From Clostridium sp. (GTDB lineage Bacteria; Bacillota; Clostridia; Clostridiales; Clostridiaceae): DNA of 7,626 bases. The notes under the pieces are model-generated. The model saw only the letters and a list, made by a program, of their open reading frames with translations, had not been told where the DNA came from and searched no databases. The stretch covers positions 1 through 7,626 of the forward strand of contig JAAZGI010000152.1 in the NCBI GenBank assembly GCA_012511315.1. Reading direction: 5' to 3'. Shown here in pieces: positions 1-5,536 of this stretch; the stretch's first letter is position 1, and each line of letters opens with the position of its first letter. Made by a program: the position numbers and the translations under genes.

Positions 1-713
1 ATCTCGATACTAAGTTCGTCCCCTTCTTTATAAGCTTGATACACTTCATAACTTGTAATGGTCTCATGCTTTGTGAGACTCGATTTCCTCCCCTTTGCGA
101 TGGCTTCCATAGCTCGCTTGGAAATCGATGTGCCGGAGCACAGGGCCTCCACATCACCGTAGTTGCCACAATTACATTGGTGAGGTGAGGAAGGTTCGAT
201 AATCATATGACCAATCTCTAGGGCATTGGCTGTGGAACCATGATAAGGCTCATTGTTTAAAACAGCACCGCCTCCTACTCCAGTAGATACAGTGATATAT
301 AAAACATTCTCATAGCCTTTCCCAGCACCAAACATCCACTCACCAATTGCTGCTACATTTCCATCATTATCCAAGTAAGCAGGAACTTTAAAGCACTCTT
401 CTAAAGGCTTCGTTAATGAAAAGTTTTTAAAAGGTAAATTAGGGGTTGTAATAATAGCACCGGTCTCTGAATTAATGGGTCCTGGCGAGCCGATACCAAT
501 AGCGCCCACCTCTTCAATTAAAAGTCCAGAGGCTTCCATGACCATCTTCACGGATTGGATGATTCGTTTCATGACCTCTTCTTCACCTTCCTTAGCTCCC
601 GTTGCCAAGGTGGTTTTTTCTATCAATTCACCGGTGAAATCTGCAATGGCGGTAGTAATCTTAGTTCCTCCCAGATCGATCCCTATCACATATTTTTTTT
701 GAAATGTATCCAT
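1..713 (-). CDS. ROK-family sugar kinase, glucokinase-like (C-terminus cut by window edge)
   Basis: Probable cytoplasmic ATP-dependent kinase phosphorylating glucose or a related sugar. Reading in from 713, 237 codons are present; ROK kinases run about 300-320 residues, so roughly 70 are missing past the left edge. The N-terminus carries the phosphate-binding signature GIDLGGTK (residues 11-18). IGIGSPGPI lies at 72-80, and NDGN at 116-119 includes the presumed catalytic base Asp117. STGVGGGA follows at 143-150, and EIGH at 166-169 holds the zinc-ligand His169. The ROK zinc cluster is CNCGNYGD (180-187), with Asp where CxCGxxGC normally has its third Cys. The ATG at 713 is preceded by AGGGAG with a 9-nt spacer. 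Family membership is secure. Glucose specificity is inferred, because NagC/Xyl-type ROK proteins and N-acetylmannosamine or fructokinases share these motifs. There is no N-terminal helix-turn-helix, which favours an enzyme over a repressor. Confidence 0.9.
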   Translation of the reverse strand, partial: MDTFQKKYVIGIDLGGTKITTAIADFTGELIEKTTLATGAKEGEEEVMKRIIQSVKMVMEASGLLIEEVGAIGIGSPGPINSETGAIITTPNLPFKNFSLTKPLEECFKVPAYLDNDGNVAAIGEWMFGAGKGYENVLYITVSTGVGGGAVLNNEPYHGSTANALEIGHMIIEPSSPHQCNCGNYGDVEALCSGTSISKRAMEAIAKGRKSSLTKHETITSYEVYQAYKEGDELSIE

Positions 714-745
714 CCTTCCCTTCTCCCTACTAAATTATTGGTCTC

Positions 746-754
746 ATTATAACA
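746..754 (-). promoter_or_regulatory. Extended -10 promoter of the ROK kinase gene
   Basis: On the minus strand the sequence TGTTATAAT is a perfect TATAAT preceded by the extended -10 TGn element. It lies 33 nt upstream of the ROK start codon. I find no convincing -35 hexamer at 16-18 nt, which is tolerable for extended -10 promoters. The call rests on sequence match alone. Confidence 0.55.
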
Positions 755-808
755 TAGAGCTTAAGTTCCTTCTCATGGCATCCTTGGTTGCACAGGTGCC
801 CTTTTATT

Positions 809-848
809 AAAGTAAGGAGACCCTGGCTAAGCAGAATCTCCTTACTTT
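809..848 (-). terminator. Hairpin terminator downstream of the EF-G paralogue
   Basis: A perfect 12-bp inverted repeat (AAAGTAAGGAGA at 809-820, TCTCCTTACTTT at 837-848) encloses a 16-nt loop. It starts 20 nt after the stop codon of the minus-strand EF-G gene. On the minus strand the following bases are AATAAAAGGG rather than a clean U tract, so termination may be partial. The plus strand has the better T-rich tail (TTTTATTT), but no plus-strand gene ends here. It separates the EF-G gene from the ROK kinase promoter. Confidence 0.7.
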
Positions 849-867
849 TATTTGCGGTCAGGCCAGT

Positions 868-2970
868 CTATTTGTTTTCTTTGGCTTCCCGAAGCGCTTT
901 TGTTTTCTCAATAATTCTTGGTACTTCTAAGGCTGGAACTTCATCATAGCGAACGAATTCACTACGGAACTCCCCTCTGGCTTGAGTCATGGATTTTAAA
1001 TCAGAGGAGTAGCGCTGAACTTCCGACATGGGAACTTCTGCAATAACCTTCTGCATCCCCTCTTCCTGCTCCATACCTAGAACACGACCTCTTTTTTTGT
1101 TAATATCGCCCATTACATCGCCCATATAATCATCGGGAACGATAATTTCCATCTTCATAATAGGTTCAAGCAAAATCGGATTTGCTTCTTCCATTCCTTT
1201 CTTAAAGGCCATGGATGCTGCCATTTTAAAGGCCATCTCTGAGGAGTCTACCGCATGGGAAGAACCATCATAAAGGGTTGCTCTTAGCTTAATTACAGGG
1301 AATCCAGCTAAAACCCCCACACTAATCGCTTCACGCAAACCTTTTTCAACGGCTGGTATAAAGTTTCGAGGAACTGCTCCACCAACAACTTCATCAACAA
1401 AATCTAATTCTTCTTCTCCATCAGGGCGCTGTTCAAAACGAATTTTTACATCGCCATACTGTCCATGTCCACCGGATTGTTTCTTATATTTACCTTGAAC
1501 GTCTGATTTACCTTTAATCGTTTCCCGATAAGGTAGGGCTGGATCCGATAATTCCACATCGGCCCCAAATTTTTCTTTCAACTTAGAAGCCAACACTTCA
1601 AGGTGGGTTTCACCTAAGCCGGACATAATTACTTCTGCCGTCTCTGGGCTTCGCTCCACTGTAAAGGTTGGATCTTCTTCAAGAAGCCGGGTTAATCCGG
1701 AAGAAATCTTATCTTCATCCCCTTTTGATTTTGGCAATACAGCATAACTCATAACAGGTTTCGGGAAGTTCATGGCGTCATAGCGAACTTTGAAAGATGT
1801 GTCACACAGAGTGTCACCAGTCTTTGTTACGTTTAGCTTTGCTACAGCACCAATATCACCGGCATTGACTCGCTCTGCAGTTTCTTGGTTTTTACCTCTT
1901 AGGTAAAAGAAATTAGTCAGTTTTTCATTCTTGTCCCGATTGGGATTATAGACATTCATTTCACCTTCTGCTGTTCCGGTGATGGTTCTAAATAAAGAAA
2001 TTTTACCAACAAAGGGGTCTGCAATCGTCTTGAAAACAATGGCGGAGAAGGGTTTGTTGGGTGTTAACTTAACAAAGATTTCCTCATCAGTTTTTAAATC
2101 AACTGCTTTTTGCGGGATCGCATACTCTGGTGATGGAAAGCCTTCAATGATATCTTCTAAAAGAGTCGTTAGTCCAACTTGTTCTGCAGCCGATCCACAC
2201 ATAACTGGGGCAATTTCACCAGCTACACAGCCTTTAATGAGTGCATTGTATACTTCGTCTTTGCTTAGCTTTTCCCCTTCAAAATACTTTTCTAATAAAG
2301 CTTCATCGGTCTGAGCAACGGATTCCATGAGAAGATCATGGAGCTCATCGACTCGAGCTTTATATTCTTCTGGAATTTCTCTTTCTTCCATATTGCCGGT
2401 GGCTTTATCTGTAAATCTGGCCCGTCGAGATACGATGTTAATAATACCCTCTAGATTTGATTCCTTACCCAGTGGATACTGTACGGCAACGATCGACATC
2501 CCAAATTTTTCTTTCAAAGAATCAAAAACTTTATCAAAGTCCGCATTTTCGCGGTCCATTTTGTTAATATAAAACGCTCTTGGAAGTTTAATCTTTTCAG
2601 TATAATTCCAGGCTTTTTCGGTACCAACTTCGATACCTGATGTAGCGGACAAAACGATCATTGCGATGTCCACCGCTCGCATTCCCTGAATTGTTTCTCC
2701 GACAAAATCAAAATATCCTGGCAGGTCAACTAAGTTGATCTTATAGCCATCATAATATACGGGTGCCACAGAGGCCTGTAAGGAAATCTGGCGTTTCTTT
2801 TCTTCTGGATCAAAGTCGGAAACTGTATTCCCATCTTCAATTCGTCCCATTCTGTCAGTTGCACCTGAAAAATTTAAAAGTGCTTCCATCAGGGTGGTTT
2901 TACCAGACCCACTGTGGCCGATAAGGCCCACGTTTCTTAACTTGTCGATTGTGTAGTCCATTGCTTTCAT
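868..2970 (-). CDS. Elongation factor G-like GTPase (EF-G2 / FusA2 paralogue)
   Basis: Translational GTPase of full EF-G length (700 aa) acting on the ribosome; best read as the EF-G2-type paralogue, not the housekeeping FusA. Domain order is G domain (1-280), II (about 285-390), III (about 400-475), IV (about 478-600) and V (about 601-690). The P-loop is GHSGSGKT (18-25), G4 is NKMD (136-139) and G5 is CGSA (258-261). Switch I reads RQISL (60-64) where EF-G has RGITI. G3 reads DLPGYFDF (82-89) in place of DTPGHVDF, so the catalytic His is Tyr86. Domain IV keeps SGGHGQYGD (499-507) and the tip motif HAVDSSEMAF (572-581). The gene is not beside rpsL/rpsG/tuf, which also argues for a paralogue. 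ATG at 2970 is chosen over the internal ATG at residue 4 because AGGAGG lies 9 nt upstream. The physiological role of this subfamily is not settled. Confidence 0.93.
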   Translation of the reverse strand: MKAMDYTIDKLRNVGLIGHSGSGKTTLMEALLNFSGATDRMGRIEDGNTVSDFDPEEKKRQISLQASVAPVYYDGYKINLVDLPGYFDFVGETIQGMRAVDIAMIVLSATSGIEVGTEKAWNYTEKIKLPRAFYINKMDRENADFDKVFDSLKEKFGMSIVAVQYPLGKESNLEGIINIVSRRARFTDKATGNMEEREIPEEYKARVDELHDLLMESVAQTDEALLEKYFEGEKLSKDEVYNALIKGCVAGEIAPVMCGSAAEQVGLTTLLEDIIEGFPSPEYAIPQKAVDLKTDEEIFVKLTPNKPFSAIVFKTIADPFVGKISLFRTITGTAEGEMNVYNPNRDKNEKLTNFFYLRGKNQETAERVNAGDIGAVAKLNVTKTGDTLCDTSFKVRYDAMNFPKPVMSYAVLPKSKGDEDKISSGLTRLLEEDPTFTVERSPETAEVIMSGLGETHLEVLASKLKEKFGADVELSDPALPYRETIKGKSDVQGKYKKQSGGHGQYGDVKIRFEQRPDGEEELDFVDEVVGGAVPRNFIPAVEKGLREAISVGVLAGFPVIKLRATLYDGSSHAVDSSEMAFKMAASMAFKKGMEEANPILLEPIMKMEIIVPDDYMGDVMGDINKKRGRVLGMEQEEGMQKVIAEVPMSEVQRYSSDLKSMTQARGEFRSEFVRYDEVPALEVPRIIEKTKALREAKENK

Positions 2971-2990
2971 AACCGTCTTCCTCCTGTTAG

Positions 2991-3034
2991 TCTATTAATA
3001 GATTTATTAGTTCTTTTGAGAATTCTTCAAAGAA
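2991..3034. repeat. Two palindromes in the 5' leader of the EF-G paralogue
   Basis: A perfect 12-bp palindrome, TCTATTAATAGA, occupies 2991-3002. An imperfect 24-nt palindrome follows at 3011-3034, with arms TTCTTT and AAAGAA around the core AGAATTCT. Both lie between the predicted promoter and the ribosome binding site, inside the predicted transcript leader. They could be operators or small RNA stems. I recognise no known element. Confidence 0.45.
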
Positions 3035-3063
3035 TAGGTCTATTAAATCTTTAGTTACTTTGA

Positions 3064-3092
3064 ATTATAATGCACCTACCTGATATTGTAAA
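3064..3092 (-). promoter_or_regulatory. Sigma-A-type promoter of the EF-G paralogue
   Basis: Minus-strand -35 TTTACA (3087-3092, five of six consensus bases) and a perfect -10 TATAAT (3064-3069) are separated by exactly 17 nt. Transcription would start near 3057, giving a leader of about 87 nt before the start codon. This is the best promoter match in the window and suggests the gene is well expressed under some condition. Confidence 0.75.
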
Positions 3093-3154
3093 CGATTTTT
3101 CACCAGTCAAAGCATTTCACTTTCTGTGAGAGTTTCAAAATAAATAAATTTATT

Positions 3155-3193
3155 AGCCTTCTTATGGGCTATCTTTGAACCATAAGCCTTCTT
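3155..3193. repeat. Direct and inverted repeats over the map promoter
   Basis: The 9-mer AGCCTTCTT occurs twice in direct orientation (3155-3163 and 3185-3193). An overlapping inverted repeat, CTTATGG (3161-3167) and CCATAAG (3180-3186), brackets the putative -35 hexamer. A perfect A+T palindrome, AATAAATTTATT, sits just upstream at 3143-3154. The placement suits an operator, but no binding protein can be assigned. Confidence 0.4.
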
Positions 3194-3202
3194 TGTGATA
3201 AG
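3175..3202 (+). promoter_or_regulatory. Probable promoter of map
   Basis: The -35 candidate TTGAAC (3175-3180) is followed after 16 nt by GATAAG (3197-3202), which has an extended TG at 3194-3195. Each hexamer matches consensus at four of six positions, so this is a moderate prediction. Transcription would start about 20 nt before the map start codon. Confidence 0.45.
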
Positions 3203-3227
3203 ATAAACACAAGAAAGAGAGGAATAA

Positions 3228-3992
3228 ATGATAGCAAAAACAACAAAAGAAATTAATGGCCTAATAGAAATTGGACGAGTTGTCGCCTTGGTCCGAGATA
3301 CCTTGGCTCAAGCCGTGCGTCCTGGAATTACTACCTTGGAATTAGATAAAATGGCAAAAGATTTATTAGATCAAGAAGGGGCCCTATCGGCACCTAAATC
3401 CAGCTATGACTTTCCCGGTTATACCTGTATCTCAGTAAATGAGGTTGCCTGCCACGGCATCCCTGTAAATATCCCTTTAAAAGCCGGTGACTGGGTTAAC
3501 ATAGATGTCTCAGCTAGTAAAAACGGCTTTTTCGCTGACACGGGAATGACCGTGATTGCTGGAGATATGGATTTAAAACAGGAAGATATGCTCAGGGTTT
3601 CAAGAGAAGCTTTGAAGGCCGGAATTAATGCCGCCAAGCCTGGAAAATCCACAGCTGCAATTGGCAAAGCCATCTTTAAAACTGCTGTGACTAATAACTA
3701 CACCGTATTGAGAAACTTAACAGGCCATGGTATCGGAACAAGTCTTCACGAAGATCCCCATTATATTTTTAATTACCATGAACGAAGAGAATCCTCCCTG
3801 CTTCACGAGGGGCAGGTAGTCGCCATTGAGACCTTTATCAGTGATGGGGATGAATGGGTCGTGGATAATCCCGATGGAGCTTGGCCCATGGTCACTGAAA
3901 ATCATAGCCAAGTAGTTCAGTTCGAGCATACGGTAATTGTGTCTAAATCTGGTAATCGGATCGTAACTGCAAGTGACTATTTCCATTTTTAA
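3228..3992 (+). CDS. map: Type I methionine aminopeptidase (M24A), YflG-like
   Basis: Cytosolic metalloenzyme that removes the initiator methionine from nascent proteins with a small second residue. At 254 aa it matches the single-domain bacterial form (about 250-265) and lacks an N-terminal zinc-finger extension. All five metal ligands of the pita-bread fold are present: Asp93 (NIDVSA), Asp104 (FADTGMT), His167 (GHGIGTSLHEDP), Glu201 (AIETF) and Glu233 (FEHTV). The substrate-contacting His76 (ACHGIP) and His174 are also there. By recall it resembles Bacillus YflG, the second MAP of that genus, more than the housekeeping MAP of the ribosomal protein operon; that needs an alignment. Standing alone, away from secY-adk-infA, fits a paralogue. 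GAGAGG lies 5 nt before the ATG. The regulator gene begins 103 nt downstream with no intervening terminator, so co-transcription is plausible. Confidence 0.92.
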   Translation: MIAKTTKEINGLIEIGRVVALVRDTLAQAVRPGITTLELDKMAKDLLDQEGALSAPKSSYDFPGYTCISVNEVACHGIPVNIPLKAGDWVNIDVSASKNGFFADTGMTVIAGDMDLKQEDMLRVSREALKAGINAAKPGKSTAAIGKAIFKTAVTNNYTVLRNLTGHGIGTSLHEDPHYIFNYHERRESSLLHEGQVVAIETFISDGDEWVVDNPDGAWPMVTENHSQVVQFEHTVIVSKSGNRIVTASDYFHF

Positions 3993-4085
3993 CCTGCTGC
4001 CAGGGGACAAATTAATCTACTCCATAGTTTAACTAGTTTTAGCACTCCAGCCACCCATCCATCAAAAATCAAAGTATGAAGAATT

Positions 4086-4090
4086 GAGGA
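4086..4090 (+). promoter_or_regulatory. Ribosome binding site fixing the start of the GntR/RCK_C gene
   Basis: GAGGA ends 5 nt before the ATG at 4096. The longest open frame would begin at a TTG at 4084, but that TTG overlaps this Shine-Dalgarno sequence and has no site of its own, so the ATG at 4096 is preferred. Confidence 0.75.
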
Positions 4091-4095
4091 TTCAA

Positions 4096-4746
4096 ATGAA
4101 AAAAACTGAAAAAATAACCAAACCTGTTTATCAACAGATTGCCATCGATATTGCCTCCCGTATTGCCAATGGTGAATTCCCAGAAGGCAGCAGAATCTCC
4201 GGCCGGTCGACTTTAGCCGGTCAGTATAATGTATCGCCAGAAACCATCCGGCGTTCTGTTTCTTTACTGGAAGATATGAAAATTGTTTCTGTTACTCACG
4301 GCTCCGGCATATTAGTAGAATCTATGGATCTTTCCATGAACTTTATTAATCAATTCAAGCAAGTTGACTCCATCTCTGGAATCAAGCAGGCCATCAATGA
4401 AATTTTAGAGCAGCGGGAAGAGCTGGATAAAAAACTTAAAGAATCCTTAGACCGCGTCTTAGACTATACGGTGCGCTTTAAAACTTCAAATCCCTTTGCT
4501 CCTCTGGAAGTGGAGATTCCTGAGCAATCCCACCTTGTAGGCAAAGCGATTGGAGAAATTAACTTTTGGCAAAACACTGGTGCAACCATTATTGCCATTA
4601 AAAGAAAAGATGAGTTGATCTTATCTCCTGGGCCATATATGATTTTTGAAGATAAAGACACCTTTGTCATGGTCGGTGATGAAGATTCCTATGATCGAGT
4701 TCGCCACTATATTTATGACTTTGTTGACTTGACACAAAATAGGTAG
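4096..4746 (+). CDS. GntR-family regulator with C-terminal RCK_C domain, BusR-like
   Basis: Predicted cytosolic DNA-binding repressor of 216 aa. Residues 8-76 form a GntR winged helix, with KPVYQQIAIDIASRI leading into the recognition region SPETIRRSVSLLED (47-60) and the wing THGSGILVE (67-75). Residues 80-130 are helical and charged (EILEQREELDKKLKES), suiting a coiled-coil oligomerisation arm. Residues 135-210 match an RCK_C / TrkA-C domain: LEVEIPEQSHLVGKAIGEI, ATIIAIKR, then a late VMVGDED. This GntR-plus-RCK_C order is that of BusR in Lactococcus and Streptococcus, which binds c-di-AMP through RCK_C and represses the betaine importer busAB. Ligand and target here are inferred, and no transporter gene is in the window. 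It lies 103 nt after map on the same strand, and I see no strong promoter of its own. Its operator cannot be predicted from this sequence. The architecture call is firm; the exact orthology is less so. Confidence 0.85.
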   Translation: MKKTEKITKPVYQQIAIDIASRIANGEFPEGSRISGRSTLAGQYNVSPETIRRSVSLLEDMKIVSVTHGSGILVESMDLSMNFINQFKQVDSISGIKQAINEILEQREELDKKLKESLDRVLDYTVRFKTSNPFAPLEVEIPEQSHLVGKAIGEINFWQNTGATIIAIKRKDELILSPGPYMIFEDKDTFVMVGDEDSYDRVRHYIYDFVDLTQNR

Positions 4747-4831
4747 CTGTTAAAGCAGGGAATACACCTAAAAAGTACTTAAAAAGACTTTAGTCAACAA
4801 GATAAAGTGGTTGAAGAAAACCCCTCATTAT

Positions 4832-4869
4832 AAAAAGGTCAGTTTTGCTTATTCAAAACTGACCTTTTT
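4832..4869 (+). terminator. Strong intrinsic terminator after map/GntR-RCK_C, likely bidirectional
   Basis: A perfect 16-bp stem (4832-4847 pairing with 4854-4869) has a 6-nt loop, CTTATT. The G+C part is GGTCAG/CTGACC. On the plus strand the arm ends in a run of seven T (4865-4871). The A run at 4832-4836 gives a T run on the other strand, so it can also end the convergent DUF1622 transcript, whose stop codon is at 4970-4972. Confidence 0.9.
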
Positions 4870-4969
4870 TTAATATTTATTATTTACTTTTCATATTAAC
4901 TTTATATGATCTGAATGTTTAAGACGCTAGCTCTATCACAGTCTAGGCTGCTCATCTAAAGACCCAAGA

Positions 4970-5383
4970 TTATAACTTCCGATCTGGAAGATCGCGAAGA
5001 TGTTCCAGCTTCTCTCGTTCCTGCTGGATACGAATTTGGTGAATTTGCTTCTTTTTATCCTCATGGGTTGTCTTAATTTCCCAGTGAATGACGAAGGAAA
5101 GAACGACCCTCATCAATACAATCGCACCGAGGATTGTTAGCTCTTCCAAGGTTCTTACCGTAATTGTCTTAAGAATCTCCGCTCCCATCTTAAACTCTAA
5201 AGCCAAGGCCAAGGATTGAGCAAGAATTAATTTAGTATCCTCACTACCGAAGTTCAATTTAGACTGAATTAGATCTCGAATTGCCTTGATGCTCCCTACT
5301 GCAATCAACAACACACCGACAAACTCCAATATGAGAATCAGAATATCAATTAGCTCCGTTAAAAGTACATGTAAAAAGTCCAA
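4970..5383 (-). CDS. DUF1622-type integral membrane protein
   Basis: Small membrane protein of 137 aa with no established biochemical role. It has a hydrophobic helix at about 11-33 (LIDILILILEFVGVLLIAVG), then a short basic stretch. The conserved-looking amphipathic core LALALEFKMGAEILKT (58-73) follows, and a second hydrophobic helix spans about 81-102. The tail (103-137) is strongly charged and probably helical, rich in K, E, Q and R. The LEF-x-x-GAxILKT core followed by a membrane helix with an Arg (LMRVVLSF) is the pattern I associate with Pfam DUF1622, assigned from memory. The start is TTG at 5383: no ATG occurs in frame before residue 66, which would delete the first helix. Both termini probably face the cytoplasm. 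It may be transcribed from its own extended -10 promoter or by read-through from dsdA, 153 nt upstream. Confidence 0.8.
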   Translation of the reverse strand: MDFLHVLLTELIDILILILEFVGVLLIAVGSIKAIRDLIQSKLNFGSEDTKLILAQSLALALEFKMGAEILKTITVRTLEELTILGAIVLMRVVLSFVIHWEIKTTHEDKKKQIHQIRIQQEREKLEHLRDLPDRKL

Positions 5384-5392
5384 TGTTTAGTT

Positions 5393-5398
5393 CCCCCC
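5393..5398 (-). promoter_or_regulatory. Atypical G-run ribosome binding site of the DUF1622 gene
   Basis: Six consecutive G (minus strand) end 9 nt before the TTG start at 5383. This is not the usual GGAGG; pairing with the anti-Shine-Dalgarno CCUCC would need a G-U wobble. A weak site combined with a TTG start suggests low translation. Confidence 0.5.
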
Positions 5399-5421
5399 TA
5401 TATAAGTTGTACACAATCTTT

Positions 5422-5430
5422 ATTTTAGCA
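5422..5430 (-). promoter_or_regulatory. Possible extended -10 promoter of the DUF1622 gene
   Basis: Minus-strand TGCTAAAAT fits the extended -10 pattern (TG, one base, then TAAAAT). It lies 38 nt upstream of the TTG start. No good -35 hexamer is present. The element is overlapped by the right arm (as transcribed) of an 11-bp inverted repeat. Confidence 0.4.
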
Positions 5431-5509
5431 TATTAAAGAAAACAATAGTCCTTAAATTATGAGTTCCATCAAATCAAAATCAGACCATTTGATTTCTATA
5501 ATATGCTAA
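5425..5509. repeat. Nested inverted repeats between dsdA and the DUF1622 gene
   Basis: Outer arms TTAGCATATTA (5425-5435) and TAATATGCTAA (5499-5509) are a perfect 11-bp inverted repeat 63 nt apart. Between them lies a second perfect 8-bp repeat, AAATCAAA (5471-5478) and TTTGATTT (5488-5495), with a 9-nt loop. Neither is followed by a T tract in the direction of dsdA transcription, so a standard terminator is unlikely. The intergenic stretch has no other recognisable content. Confidence 0.5.
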
Positions 5510-5536
5510 GTTTGCTTATGGGATTAAATAATTAGT

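Noticed and set aside
475..752. Two overlapping plus-strand open frames of 75 and 65 codons
   Set aside because: They lie antisense to the clear ROK kinase reading frame, have no ribosome binding site and no recognisable protein features.
1979..2572. Plus-strand open frames inside the EF-G gene
   Set aside because: They are antisense shadows of a strongly conserved coding sequence, low in plausible domains and without start signals.
3419..4010. Minus-strand open frames opposite map
   Set aside because: The opposite strand encodes a complete enzyme with all catalytic residues; these frames show no family resemblance.
3993..4085. Terminator or separate promoter between map and the regulator
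   Set aside because: No stem followed by a T tract and no matched -35/-10 pair could be found; only a short AACTAGTT palindrome at 4031-4038 is present.
4084..4095. TTG at 4084 as the start of the GntR/RCK_C gene
   Set aside because: It overlaps the Shine-Dalgarno sequence of the ATG at 4096 and has none of its own.
4464..4670. Minus-strand open frame opposite the RCK_C domain
   Set aside because: Antisense shadow of a well-supported gene.
5497..5502. Plus-strand TATAAT as a promoter
   Set aside because: No -35 hexamer at a suitable distance and no plus-strand gene downstream; it falls within the arm of an inverted repeat.
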